Notes: a model not told the origin generated them from the sequence alone. A stretch of 64,000 bases of DNA from Azorinus chamasolen (GCA_963576725.1 OY755252.1:54380431-54444430); one strand, 5' to 3'. Numbered from the stretch's first letter, positions 20,542 through 31,475 are shown. A program made the numbers and translations.

Positions 20542-20783
20542 CCCTTCGCTTGCTGAATTTTAAAATACGTTTCTCCTTCTTTACCCATGCCCTGTCGTCT
20601 AATTACACATATCTTCAGTGTGTACAAGTATTTCGCTGTGCAATCACTGCTGTGGAGTGCACTGGTTACACAATCAACTTGTAAATAGTGCAGACCCTGA
20701 TGAGACAGCTCCTGCAGGAGCTGTCTCACCTGGGTCTTCACTATTTACAGGCAGGTATATTGACGCGATTAGCAAGCGAAGGG
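20542..20783 (+). mobile_element. T-E MITE (242 bp)
   Basis: CCCTTCGCTTGCTG at the left, AGCAAGCGAAGGG at the right with TTAA (20784-20787); the left duplication is mutated to TTTA. Central hairpin GACAGCTCCTGCAGGAGCTGTC at about 20700-20725. Confidence 0.85.
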
Positions 20784-20878
20784 TTAACGAGTCGACATTC
20801 AGTAAGACGTTCAACAGATCATAGAATCAGCAAACATTATTATGTTAAGTATGTGAAAGTGTTAACACCATCGCTTAA

Positions 20879-21273
20879 CTCTTTATTCTATGAATATTCA
20901 TGAAATAAATAATAACATCATGTATATTGATTAGTTTGTTTTTATAACGACCCATGAACATAGGACGCAAGTGTAGAATCATATCTATAATATTTCTTAA
21001 CCCTTTCCCTCATATAAACGTGTTTTCACACATTTGCAAACAGAGTAGACCCAGATCAGACGGCTCCTAGAGGAGCCGTCTGATCAGGGTCTGCTCTGTT
21101 TGCTAATAGAATTTGATAGATATGTTTACAATCTTCCACCTTCCATATTCATATTTTGTTAATGAATATTCAGTAGGTACATGTATTGAAATTTGGCCTA
21201 AATACAGAACAGGGAAAGGGTTAAGGAAACAGAGCAGACGGCTCCTACTAAAGGCTTATTTATGGAGTAAATG
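20879..21273 (+). mobile_element. T-A MITE split by another T-A MITE
   Basis: Left part starts after TTAA (20875-20878) with CTCTTTATTCTATGAATATTC and runs to ATATTTCTTAA at 21000; the right part resumes GGAAACAGAGCAGACGGCTCC at 21225 and ends TATTTATGGAGTAAATG. Its hairpin has lost one arm. Confidence 0.65.
21001..21220 (+). mobile_element. T-A MITE nested in a T-A MITE (220 bp)
   Basis: CCCTTTCCCTCATATAAACG to CAGGGAAAGGG, with TTAA at 20997-21000 and 21221-21224. The central hairpin at about 21038-21103 is nearly perfect over 66 bp. Confidence 0.85.
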
Positions 21274-21436
21274 TTATGACGTAATCTATGGCTTACTATA
21301 TGACTATGATATTTTGCTATACCCTGTGAAAAGCACACAAAGCAGACCCTGATCAGACGGCTGATCAGTTTAAATGAGGTAAAGAGTTGATGCTCGCCCG
21401 TGTGTACAAACCGATGCCGGTTCAAACTAATACTAA

Positions 21437-21656
21437 CCCTTTGGCTAATGCATATTTATGCATAAATTCATCTATTCATTAATTAATATTCATAACTTAT
21501 TGTGAAATTTTCAAAGGAATTGTTTTGGCTTAGACAAACAAATAGAAATGGTCTATATAATTCCATAAGCAACCAGAGAAGACCCTGGTCAGACAACTCC
21601 TACAGGAGTCTCTGATCTGGGTCTACACGTTAAAATGTGTTCTATGAGGGAACGAG
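21437..21656 (+). mobile_element. T-A MITE (220 bp)
   Basis: CCCTTTGGCTAATGC at the left after CTAA, ATGAGGGAACGAG then TTAA (21657-21660) at the right. The hairpin is imperfect. Confidence 0.7.
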
Positions 21657-21717
21657 TTAATCATTGTTTAATGTTACTTATTTATTGACCATTCATATGG
21701 CGCTATTTGGAATCTAC

Positions 21718-21845
21718 TGACCGAGGGTCAAACAGCTTGGAATCTACTGACCGAGTGTCAAACAGCTTGGATCCTGATAAGACGCCGAGTCACTCGATGT
21801 ATCATCTGAATCCAAACTGTTTAGAAGTGTCAGTCAGGTCGTGTT
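21718..21845 (+). mobile_element. T-B MITE remnant with internal duplication
   Basis: TTGGAATCTACTGACCGAG and TCAAACAGCTTGG occur twice (about 30 bp apart) before the hairpin GGATCCTGATAAGACGCCGAG. Confidence 0.55.
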
Positions 21846-21868
21846 TAGTAGGACAGAATTTGGATTAA

Positions 21869-22077
21869 CCCATATGCGCCAAGTGGATTCTTCCATGTGT
21901 ATATATTGGATTAGTCTATTTCTGCTTGGCCTAACATTTCGATTTCGTATTGTTTTATGTTGAAATTCATATCAGCAAATAGTGTAGACTCTGATCAGAC
22001 GCCGCATTATGCGGCTTCTGATCAGAGTCTACACTGTTTGCCTGTGTTTCATATATGGGATCGTGGGAACAAATTGG
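21869..22077 (+). mobile_element. T-F MITE (209 bp, TTAA target)
   Basis: CCCATATGCGCCAAG to TCGTGGGAACAAATTGG, TTAA at 21865-21868 and 22078-22081. The hairpin (AGACTCTGATCAGACGCCGC...) is shared with 41130 and 42796. Confidence 0.8.
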
Positions 22078-22081
22078 TTAA

Positions 22082-22857
22082 GTTAGGTACATCAAACAAC
22101 ACTGTCATCAATTGTGCAAAATTTGTGACTTGACACCTTTTAAGTCTTGGATATGCTACGGAGTCGATTACAGCCACCCTGGTGGTTCGAAACGAGACGC
22201 CAAAATAATTAACACCGTTTAGTTCTGATGGTGTGTTCGAACAAAATGGAGACAACTTTCAAACAACTTTTTGCTTTTATTGACATTTGCTCGGCAGACT
22301 AACGGTTAGAATAGACATTAACCAAACGAGACATTATCCTAGATTTCACTTTAAAAGGCTTACATGTACATCTTCAGGAACAAACATTATGGATCAAATT
22401 TTGATGACCTTTGCAGTTTGAGAAGCCGAGTAAACCTGTAGACTTGTTTTAGGTGTACACTTGTCTGCTTATGAAATAATTATACATTTTGTAGATCTGA
22501 TTACACACTTTCTATTATGGTCAACATTGCTTGTTCATAAAGCCATTTTTTTAAAACACTCAGTTAACCCATTCTTTCCTATTCACGCCGTTTTTTGAAC
22601 CTCTGTAAAACTAATTTTTTGAAACCATTGCAATAAATAGAGCATACACAATTCTAAATATTTAAAGCAGACGACATTGCAAAGTTTGCAGACGACAATT
22701 ACTTGGCGCCAAAAAAAGAGTCAAGCAGGTGTTAGTCACTGTGTTGAGAAGGGAAATCACCAACTGCCTAGTTATTTCTCATCAGCTTGTTGCACTATAA
22801 TGTGCAATAATGAAATATTACATTGGACTTATTCAAAGCGCTTTACATGTATTATAA
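22082..22857. other. Gene-free stretch with a truncated T-D end
   Basis: A T-D left half (CCCATTCTTTCCTATTCACG...GAAACCATTGCAATAAATAGAGCAT) lies at 22568-22643 after TTAA and stops inside the hairpin. No exon recognised elsewhere in the stretch. Confidence 0.5.
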
Positions 22858-22859
22858 TA

Positions 22860-23065
22860 CAGTAGAATATGTTCCACGCGGTCATTCATTTATTGAACAT
22901 AGGGGTCTTAAAGAGCAGGTGGTTGCTTCATACAGGGTAAAAAGTAATACAGAAAGCTCCTAAGGGAGCTTTCTGCATTACTTTTGACCTGCATGAAGCT
23001 ACCACCTGCATTACAGACCCTTAAGTAAACCTCTTTTTGGTGAACGCTTACGACAGGTTCTACTT
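22860..23065 (+). mobile_element. P-C MITE (about 206 bp)
   Basis: CAGTAGAATATGTTCC after TA (22858-22859); hairpin AGAAAGCTCCTAAGGGAGCTTTCTG; right end GACAGGTTCTACTT, decayed. Confidence 0.75.
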
Positions 23066-23179
23066 ATAACATTGGAATTATTTAAAGATTCCAACGGATA
23101 ATTATAATATTAATCTTGCAGGAAAAGAATGCTGTCTGCTTATGACCTGCTACAGTTTTATTTACGTTCGATTGATTGT

Positions 23180-23760
23180 CAGATCTAGTGTCAAACAGCG
23201 TGGATCCTGACAAAACGCCGAGCTACTCGGCATCTCTTCAGGATTCAAAATGTTTGGCACCTAATCATCTGGATCCAAGTTGTTTGCAAACAAAAACCAG
23301 GCCGAGCTTAACAGACGAAAATGTAACACACTTAACATGCTTAAGTAACATTACTCTGCTAAACATGTAGTCTGTATGAATTCTAAAATTAAATTACACA
23401 TTTCTTCGTTTGTTTTCCTTCCTTTCGTTTTCAAAAACGTGTTTAGAGTGTCAAACTGGTCTGGATTTTAATAAGAAGCCGTCCATTTGATCTCGACGAA
23501 TCCAAACTGTTCGCAAAGGGATTATTTATAACATTTATTCAATGTGTGAGGTTAAATATTCATTCTGGGTTTTTTTCGCCGCCATAGGCGGATCCTTCTT
23601 ATTCTTCTTCCAATAATGTATCGATCCGACTCTGGAGCAATGTCGTACAGCTGTATATGTACAAGGTTGTGTCATGACACCTGCAAGAAGTTTGGATCCT
23701 GATGAGACGCCGAGTTACTCGGCGTCTCTCCAGGATCCAAACTGTTTGACACACTGATTA
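23180..23760. mobile_element. Cluster of three T-B hairpin remnants
   Basis: Hairpins at about 23195-23260, 23450-23515 and 23690-23750, the last nearly perfect (TTTGGATCCTGATGAGACGCC and complement). Terminal CCC/GGG ends are not recognisable. Confidence 0.55.
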
Positions 23761-24265
23761 TGCGTTTGAAAGGAAATTGGAGAATACTCGACTTTGACAA
23801 CCGAAGCAGATGATAATCTTAGCAGACGTACTTTATTTGGCGGCGCCATAAGTTTAATACTTACGAAATACCTCATTACCATTTATTTGAGATTGCATGC
23901 TGTATGAGTGAATCATGATCTAACCTCTCCACCCTTGACAAATAGTCTTTTGCAAACACTGAATACCCAGATCAGAGGGAACGTCTGATCTGGTTCTGCG
24001 CTGTTTATCATTCAGAATTACAATGTATATAGATCATATTGAGTGGATTCTACAGTTAAATACTAATCGACTTTTCCATTTTAATAATTTAGGATTAAAC
24101 ATTTAGATTCGAGATTAAACATTTAAGGAATGACACAACAATCACGATTAACATCATTTTTGTATTAATGAATAGCCAGTTATCTCTATTGCCCATTGTT
24201 TACAGTGGTTCTGGCAGTCAGTGTTAATGATAGGGGCCAATAAGTATTTACCTGATCAATATTTC
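23761..24265. other. Gene-free stretch; T-A hairpin remnant near 23950-24010
   Basis: GCAAACACTGAATACCCAGATCAG...CTGATCTGGTTCTGCGCTGTTT is a worn T-A core. Nothing else recognised. Confidence 0.35.
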
Positions 24266-24475
24266 AAATAAGAAATAATTACACCAAGAACATTTATCAT
24301 TTTGTTAAACCAGAATTTGTATAATGTAAAAAAGGGAATTATTTGTTTTGATAAAAGATGTACAATTAGATATACATATAAACCAGAATTTGTATAATGT
24401 AAAAAAGGGAATTATTTGTTTTCTGGTTTAACAAAATGATAAATGTTCTAGGTGTAATTATTTCTTATTTATATA
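24266..24475. repeat. Foldback with an internal 42-bp direct repeat
   Basis: Outer arms AAGAAATAATTACACC(A)AGAAC and the complement at 24440-24470; ACATTTATCATTTTGTTAAAC is mirrored by its complement. A 42-bp block starting AACCAGAATTTGTATAATG is present at about 24309 and 24381 in direct orientation. Confidence 0.7.
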
Positions 24476-24579
24476 TATATATACAAACAATTTGACCTGG
24501 ACCCTGATCTATATGCAGAATACATAATGAGAGAGAATAAAACTCCGCCGGTAAATCGTGAAGTCTATTCTCGCTGAAA

Positions 24580-25005
24580 TTACGAGACAGCGATAACCCG
24601 TGCATATACCATGGTATAAGAAAACAGAACAGATCCTGATCAGGTGGCTCCTGGAACAGAAGTTTAATCTAGGTCTACTCTGTTTGCTAATCCGTGATAT
24701 GAAGAAACTGGTTGAGTATGAAGCGGTTAATTATGAAAAAGTAAAGTATAACCCTTTGAATTCTGAATATTCAAAACGGAATCGTTCCTAGATGACAAAC
24801 TGTATATACCAAGATAAGAGGGCTCCTTGCGGAGCCATTTGAGCAGGGTCTGCTCTGTTTGTCATTCAAAGTCATCTCACAAACTACAACCCTTCACACT
24901 GAATGAATTACGTAGTTATAGAGCAGCCCTCTGAGCAGGGTCTGTACTGTTATCATTCAAAGTCCCCTCTCAAACTTCAGCCCTTCATACTGTATGGTGT
25001 CTATA
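24580..25005. mobile_element. T-A and related hairpin remnants
   Basis: Cores at about 24615-24692, 24800-24865 and 24920-24955, the last two associated with TCATTCAAAGTC and CCCTTCA(C/T)ACTG motifs that recur at 40580-40620 and 63350-63385, possibly another TTAA family. Confidence 0.45.
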
Positions 25006-25009
25006 TTAA

Positions 25010-25251
25010 CCCTTCTCTTGCTGAATTTTCAAATACATTTCTCCTTCCTTACCCATGCCCTGTTGTATAATAACATATAGCTTCACTGTGTACAAGTATC
25101 TCGCTGTGCAATCACAGCTGTGGAGTGCACTGGTTGCACAATCAACTTGTAAATAGTGCAGACCCTGATGAGATAGCTCCTGCAGGAGCTGTCTCATCTG
25201 GGTCTTCACTATTCACAGGAAGGTATATTGACGTGAATAGCCAGCGAAGGT
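25010..25251 (+). mobile_element. T-E MITE (242 bp, TTAA target)
   Basis: CCCTTCTCTTGCTG to CAGCGAAGGT, TTAA at 25006-25009 and 25252-25255. Closely similar to 20542-20783. Confidence 0.85.
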
Positions 25252-25255
25252 TTAA

Positions 25256-26830
25256 GTGCATCACTAATGGATCGTTCCACCGTGAATATTCAGAATTCAA
25301 ATGGTTAAGGTTTACCCTTTCATGCTGAATGGACTATATTGCTTAACAATCGTCCATCATAACATAAACATTCACGAAGGAATGGGTTAAAACCATGCCC
25401 TGCAATATATCGATCCTGCTAACTGCGACCTAATTGTCAAACAGCTTGGGTCAAAATGAGTCGCCGAGTAGCCAAGGCCAAAAATTGAGCAGGCGGCATT
25501 TTTAACAATGATGTATTTGGTAATTTGATTAGTTTATTTATGTCTTACTTCCATGCATGTTTTACAAATATATACACAGTAAATTTACTATAAATAGCCT
25601 GCATAGAATCACTCAATGTTGAGTTATGGCAGAAAAGAAATCTTGACTACAATATAAATTTAACCCTTTATCCTGTTTAATATTCATATAAGAAATAATG
25701 ACATCATGTATATTAATAAGATGGCCACCACCACCACCACTACTACTTTTCAAACAAATCGTGCAACAGCAATCTTGCTGATCCTGTTATTGATTGTCGA
25801 CTTACAGATCAGACCATGTTTACAATGTAAGAAATAAAGTATTTATCCATGTTATGGTCTAAGGGAAGCAATTCTTACAAGCTTTTACATTCGGTGCACG
25901 GAACGAATACTTTCCTTCACTTCGGGAAATACTTCTCGGACCATGTAACTAGGCGCCGCATCAGGATCCGAACTCCTTGACACTTTGACAGTTTTGTTAA
26001 GAAAATAAATTGAACATAAATGTACTTTTAGAATGGAATCAGACGACATATTAGCAGATGGGATTTACTCAGGATGTAGAAGGCTAAATGTGATACAGGT
26101 TATCATTAATAATTTATAGATAATACGATATTCATAATGGAACATTGTGTATAATAGATAATTATCCTTCAGGCAATTCTAAACCGAAACTTAGTAACTT
26201 GAATCATGTAACAGTATTCTAGCACACATCGCCGCCAACTGCACCAGAACTTTGCTTAAGTGATCATTTATGGAAAATTTCATTGTCGGTCTTTAAGGCG
26301 ATGGTAGCTTAATGTAGGTCGGAGGTGATGTAGAAAGTTGTCAGAGAGAACATTCGTTCTTCATTTAGCAACCGTCTGTTTTCATAGAGCATATATTTAA
26401 TTAGTTTTTGTTCGTTTTAAAGAGGATTTATTGTAACTTAATGAATTGTATTATTTAGCCTATTTAATGGATTACATAAGAGATGAAACATCAGAGCTTT
26501 CTGTATAATTTTTGTCTAGAATTTAGCTACCGCCTGCAATTAAAATGTGTGTAATGCATGTAATTAACAATGGCGTATAATAATGACATGTAATAGTGAC
26601 GTGTAATAACGCCGGTGAATTTCAATAATTTATATGAAAGTTTTGGAACCCAGACTTTAACGGCCAAGAATGGGGCGGACTAAGATAACACAAAATGGCA
26701 AGCATCATTTGTTTATCTAAACTATCACATTTTATAAATTTAACCCTTCTGAAAGAAATTATGTCAGCTCGATCACTGATCTGCTTATCTTCACTGACTT
26801 ACCATCCGATCAAACTTCTGAGAAACTATT
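25256..26830. other. Gene-free stretch with MITE remnants
   Basis: T-A left end at about 25673-25720, T-B core near 25438-25480, degraded P-C at about 26260-26460. A CCA/CTA run at 25722-25746 begins a 38-codon frame that I do not accept as a gene. Confidence 0.4.
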
Positions 26831-26834
26831 GATC

Positions 26835-27245
26835 AGGTGCCTAACAGCTTGGAACCTGATGAGACGCCGAGTTATTCGGCGTTTCATCTGGATCCTGGCT
26901 GTTTTCAAAAGCCAGTCAATACGCCCTAAGCCTGGTGAGAGTGGTAATGTTACGTTAGTATCCTTCAGTATAGTTTACTATTCTCTAAAAGCTTTATTAG
27001 AGCATCAAACAGGATTTACTGCGATGAAGCGTTCTGCAACAGTTTTCCGTTTGTAGGTTCGACAACAAATACGTCAACTGTTAGTCTAACGGTTGGGAGG
27101 GGACAGTGTCAGCTTTGTCGGATAATCACAATTGCTTTAATGACAAATTCATGATATTAAGTTATTCAAACAAATTGGATCCAGATGAGAGGCCGAGTAA
27201 CTTGGTGTCTTATCTAGATCCAAGCTGTTTGACACTCAGTTAGTA
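26835..27245. mobile_element. Two T-B hairpins
   Basis: CAGCTTGGAACCTGATGAGACG with its complement (26848-26908) and TTGGATCCAGATGAGAGGCC with its complement (27176-27235). Confidence 0.55.
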
Positions 27246-27326
27246 GTTTCTCAAAAGGGACGTGGTCAAACTTGAACATATTCAAATTTGAGCAGACATT
27301 ATTTTTTACAGTGAGATAAGTGTTAA

Positions 27327-27617
27327 TTATAAATATTTACATTCGCCCTGCAACGTCCTTATATAACCTTATTCTAAAAAGAAAGTTGCATAACCTCATG
27401 AACACCGGAAGCACGTCATTCATTTCTTAAATATAAGAAATACAATGGAATATAAATATAAGAAATAAATGACGTGCTCCCGGTGTTCATGGGTTATGCA
27501 ACGCATAGCTTTACGAGCAAAGATTCACGTGAAGCCCTTCGGGCTTCACTAACTTTGCTCGTAAAGCTATGCGTTGCATAACCTCATGAACACCGGAAGC
27601 ACGTCATTCATTTCTTA
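27327..27617 (-). mobile_element. G foldback element, copy 1 (about 290 bp)
   Basis: Multi-hairpin: CATAACCTCATGAACACCGG occurs (with its complement) three times, and CGCATAGCTTTACGAGCAAAG flanks an inner hairpin GAAGCCCTTCGGGCTTC. The inverted copy at 38851-39132 sets its limits. No target duplication identified. Confidence 0.75.
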
Positions 27618-27739
27618 ATTATTATACCCAGAGTATACCGCAGGTAGTAAATTATTACCGTATCTTTTCAAAGCTGAATTTGCAGAATGGAATAGTCCAG
27701 AAGTATTTAACTGTAGAGTCCACACAGTATAAAAGGTGA

Positions 27740-28075
27740 TTTTGAATGATAATCAGTGCAGACCCTGGTCAGATAGCTCATCTAGGTCCAGATTGCAACT
27801 TTCAGGCCTGTGGACGCGGGGAACGAGTTAACTGTCATTTGCAAACAATGTTGACCCGAGTACGAGCGCTCATACGGTACCCCCTTGATCAGGTTCTGCT
27901 ATGTTTGTCATTCAAAATGACGCAGTAGATGTAAGTTTTTCCTAATGAGTATAGGCGTTGTAGTTGAATATTGTCTGGTCATGTCTGTTTGAATATTTAG
28001 CAGAGCAACAGATAGACGAGTGATCACAACGTAGGGTTTGGTGGAGAGATAAAGAAGTTATTTTTTATCGTGTTA
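27740..28075. other. Hairpin remnants (T-A/T-F and H)
   Basis: Cores at 27757-27800 and 27840-27915, then GTGATCACAACGTAGGGTTTG GTGGAGAG-like H sequence near 28020-28065. No gene. Confidence 0.4.
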
Positions 28076-28078
28076 TTA

Positions 28079-28319
28079 CCGTTCTCTTGCTGAATTTAAA
28101 ATACATTTCTCCTTCTTTACCCATGCCCTGTTGTATAATAACATATATCTTCACTGTATAACAAGTATTTCGCTATGCAATCACTGCTGTGGAGTGCACT
28201 ATTGCACAATCAACTTGTTAATAGTGCAGACCCTAATGAGACAGCTCCTGCAGGAGCTGTCTCATCTGGGTCTTCACTATTTACATGTAGGTGTATTGAC
28301 GTAAATAGCAAGCGAAGGG
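28079..28319 (+). mobile_element. T-E MITE (about 241 bp)
   Basis: CCGTTCTCTTGCTG to AGCAAGCGAAGGG, TTAA at 28320-28323; the left duplication is worn to TTA. Hairpin GACAGCTCCTGCAGGAGCTGTC. Confidence 0.85.
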
Positions 28320-28369
28320 TTAATTTACGCATCTTATATGGACCAGTCACCTCTTTTTAGCATTCAAAG

Positions 28370-28905
28370 AATTGACCCGTTGGTGTCAAGTGTCCGACAT
28401 AGGCAACCAGTATAGACCCAGATCAGATACCTCTTGAAGGAATACTCTGATCAGGATCTACACTGTTTGCTGAACCCAATGTTGTTATCAATGGCTTACA
28501 CCAACAATTATTGTCTTTGTTATTCCTCCTTAACATGAACTATTGATGGGTCCCAAATCAGATCTAGACGGGTTTTCATTAAATACAATGTGACAAAATT
28601 GGTTAGGTGATTATAAACACACAGTCTCGCTGTATGATCTCCACTGGGACTTGATATTTATAGTAAATCTCTATTTCATATCCAACCTATGACCCACTCA
28701 CCTGTGTGATATAAAACAACTGACCTCTATAAATGTAATGCACATTGCATGGAGCCATTGTTTAAACTGATCGATGCTGGATATTGAACAGTCCCAAGTG
28801 AGTCTTAACCCTTGCCCTGATATTCACGACCTGACTCGCATTTGCAAACAGCTTGGATCCAAAGCCGAGCAGCTCGGCATCTCATCAGGATCCAAGACAC
28901 TTTTC
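28370..28905. other. Hairpin remnants upstream of the LicD-like gene
   Basis: A T-F/T-A core at 28397-28470 and a T-B core at 28848-28898. Between them GATATAAAACAACTGACC near 28710 resembles a TATA region, and CCAA|GTGAGTC near 28798 a donor, but joining this to the acceptor at 29147 does not keep the LicD frame. Confidence 0.3.
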
Positions 28906-29134
28906 AACAGTTTTTCAAACACTAACAAGTACGAGTCAAAGAGTCAGTAAATTTATATGCAACATATCAGATTTTTGGCAGATTTTTTTTCTCCTCAGAG
29001 CGAATAGAGTTTAATTGTTCTATATTGAGAGAGGTTGTGATTGCTGATGATTGCTTCATTCTGTTTGTAACCTTTCAAGTGTCCTGTTCATATAATTCCA
29101 ATCATATGATATAATTATTATAAATACTATTTGA

Positions 29135-30040
29135 ATGTTTGTTTCAGCCAGGCGACACGTCATCAGGATACTGGCAATACTGAGCATTTTCTTCGCAACT
29201 CTTCAATGGGTAATCATCTTTAGAGGAATTGAGGGTGGATTTTTATCTCCTGAAAAATTTGTTTCAACCAAGGACACAAAGATATTAGAATTCAAAGATT
29301 CAAAGTTAAACTTGCCCACGAATATTTCTGTTTTCGAGCCGCTTTTGAACCAGACAGACTTTCAAATTCTAATACAAGTTTTCCATGCGGCTACGCTATT
29401 GCTTCAACAAAATGGCGTAGAATACTTCCTATTCGCCGGATCGTTGATCGGCGCGTATCGGCATCACAACATGATTCCATGGGATGATGATATGGATATA
29501 ATGATAAGCTGGAATCAGAAACAGAATATTCGGAAAATATTCCAAAATGGAAGTGTTCACATCGACGGGATAAAATTAATGTTAACCACATTTAACGAAA
29601 AATTCTGGAAAATATACAGTCCCAAATCATCATCTGGGATTTTACAAAATGAAAATGGTGATATACTGTACTGGCCTTTTGTAGATGTTTTGTTCTATAA
29701 GGAAACTAATCTCTTGATATGGCTGGATGACCCGTTTAGCCCAGAGGTGTGGCTAAGAAGTAAAGTGTTCCCATTAAGTAGGAGACCCTTTGAAGGAACA
29801 CTGCAACCGGTGCCATGTGATACGGAATATTTCCTTAAGGGGTCGGATAAGATTTGTGAAGCTGGTGACTGGAACCATCGTACGGAGACAAGAAAGGGGC
29901 ACGGAATAACCGACTGCTGGCGTTTGTTCTCTTATATGCCTTTCGTTTTCCGGGGGACGAGTGAGAGAAATGACGTAACGGAGACACTTGCATTGAATTC
30001 AACTGTGTTGGGAACTTTCACGCCTATATCAAGATGTTAA
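29135..30040 (+). CDS. LicD/fukutin-like nucleotidyltransferase-fold protein, type II membrane
   Basis: 301 residues as read. A hydrophobic segment at about 9-29 after a short basic N-terminus predicts a type II Golgi/ER membrane protein. The LicD core is clear: LFAGSLIGAYRH (99-110) and WDDDMD (116-121), the acid cluster that binds metal and nucleotide sugar or CDP-polyol; FVDVLF (182-187) may give the next acid. LicD-fold proteins transfer phosphocholine in bacteria; animal relatives FKTN and FKRP transfer ribitol phosphate to dystroglycan glycans. The substrate here is unknown; four NXS/T sites (63, 72, 138, 288) fit a luminal domain. The start is uncertain: ATGTTTGTTTCAG at 29135-29147 is also an excellent acceptor, so the real exon may begin at 29148 and the N-terminus lie upstream. 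The stop TAA (30038-30040) lies in the TTAA at the edge of a T-D MITE, so the C-terminus may be altered. Confidence 0.8.
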   Translation: MFVSARRHVIRILAILSIFFATLQWVIIFRGIEGGFLSPEKFVSTKDTKILEFKDSKLNLPTNISVFEPLLNQTDFQILIQVFHAATLLLQQNGVEYFLFAGSLIGAYRHHNMIPWDDDMDIMISWNQKQNIRKIFQNGSVHIDGIKLMLTTFNEKFWKIYSPKSSSGILQNENGDILYWPFVDVLFYKETNLLIWLDDPFSPEVWLRSKVFPLSRRPFEGTLQPVPCDTEYFLKGSDKICEAGDWNHRTETRKGHGITDCWRLFSYMPFVFRGTSERNDVTETLALNSTVLGTFTPISRC

Positions 30041-30259
30041 CCCATTACCTCATAAGCTATTTTTAGACCCAACCTCTTTGAATGAATCTACCGAAAAGGA
30101 GCATTAACTAGTGAAAAGGAATAATTATTTAGAATTTTGTAGTTTGAAACCATTGTGATAAATAGAGCATTTGGTCCTATAGGAGCAAATGCTTTAATGT
30201 ATCACAATGGTTTCAAAAAGTGACTTTCACAGAAGCGTCAAAAGGCGTCAATGTGCGGG
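30041..30259 (+). mobile_element. T-D MITE at the LicD-like stop codon (219 bp)
   Basis: CCCATTACCTCATAAGC to AATGTGCGGG, TTAA at 30037-30040 and 30260-30263. The left TTAA contains the stop codon of the preceding gene. Confidence 0.9.
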
Positions 30260-30291
30260 TTAACTCATAGGATAGATATGTAGATAATGAT

Positions 30292-30322
30292 AATATTAAT
30301 AATAATAATAATAATAATAATA
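30292..30322. repeat. AAT trinucleotide microsatellite
   Basis: About ten AAT units directly after the T-D element. Confidence 0.9.
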
Positions 30323-30612
30323 AAATGTATTATCCAAGTAGTTCGGCACATTGGGGTCGAGGGCACCCTCCACAATGCGACTAACTCTTGTATGCAGATT
30401 TGAACCATTTTACGGATCTATTATCATATATCTACATACTTATACAGAGAAATATACACATATTAAAACAATTATAAATTCCACTGTTAAGTCAAAACTC
30501 GCAAACTATTCTCTCTAGTTAGAGCAAATTGTATTCTTTACAAGTTTTTTGGTTTTGTTTTTTAAAAAAAAATATATAACAAGGGAGGTAATCGAAACAA
30601 TCTAACAGTTAA

Positions 30613-30820
30613 CCCTCTCCTCCATAAATACGCCTTTCTACGCCTCTGTAAAAGTCACCTGTTGAAACCATTGTGATAAATAGAGCATTTGCTCCTATAG
30701 GACCAAATGCTCTATTTATCACAATGGTTTCAAACTACAAAATTCTAAAATTTTCCTTTTCTCTAGTTAATGTTCCTATTCAAAGTGGTTGGATCTAGAA
30801 ATAGCCTATGAGGTAATGGG
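30613..30820 (-). mobile_element. T-D MITE (208 bp), T-A-like left end
   Basis: TTAA at 30609-30612 and 30821-30824. The left end reads CCCTCTCCTCCATAAATACGCC, which is T-A-like, while the hairpin and the right end (GAGGTAATGGG) are T-D: a possible chimera of two families. Confidence 0.8.
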
Positions 30821-30924
30821 TTAAAATATTGATAATGCCGAAGTATACAACAAATTTGTAGATATTATCTATGTCTATATGTATGGATCATAATGAGATG
30901 CAGCTTTGTGAAATGTACTGTTAA

Positions 30925-31144
30925 CCCATTACCTCATAGGCTATTTTTAGATCCAATCCATTTACACAAATCTACCGAAAAGGAGCATTAACAAGAGAAA
31001 AGGAAAATTTTAGAATTTTGTATTTTGAAACCGTTGTGATAAATAGAGAATTTGCTCCTATAGAAGCAAATGCTCTATTTATCACAATGGTTTCACAAAG
31101 TGATTTTACATAGTTGTCAAAAGTCGTCAATATGAGGGAATGGG
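30925..31144 (+). mobile_element. T-D MITE (220 bp, TTAA target)
   Basis: CCCATTACCTCATAGGC to GAGGGAATGGG, TTAA at 30921-30924 and 31145-31148. Confidence 0.9.
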
Positions 31145-31148
31145 TTAA

Positions 31149-31470
31149 ACTAACCGTTTAACTCATGGATAAACATATAAGAATTAATGACTTGAGGAAT
31201 ATTAATTAGCTTAATTGTTATACAATAAACCCAATCTAAACCGGAATTTTGATAAAAAAGAACACTTTGGGTCTTTTTAACGCCAACACCCGGTTTAGAG
31301 AGCATTTCATATTTCCAGTTTCTTCGGAAGTTTTCTGTGTGACTTTCACCCTGCATTAAGCTGCTACCTGTCGTAGAAGTCGATATTGATATCAATTTGC
31401 ACATCCGATTTAAAGAGGATTTGCCGCGTACGACTTATTTCATATATAATTAACGTAAACTGGAAATATG
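31149..31470. other. T-A left end and P-C right arm remnants
   Basis: AACTCATGGATAAACATATAAG (T-A-like) at 31159 and CACCCTGCATTAAGCTGCTACC (P-C) near 31348-31370. No gene. Confidence 0.4.
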
Positions 31471-31475
31471 AAATA

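Noticed and set aside
25721..25837. 38-codon frame, MATTTTTT... with a Leu/Ile-rich stretch and an overlapping AATAAA
   Set aside because: Starts in a CCA/CTA run next to a MITE remnant; resembles a small secreted peptide only superficially.
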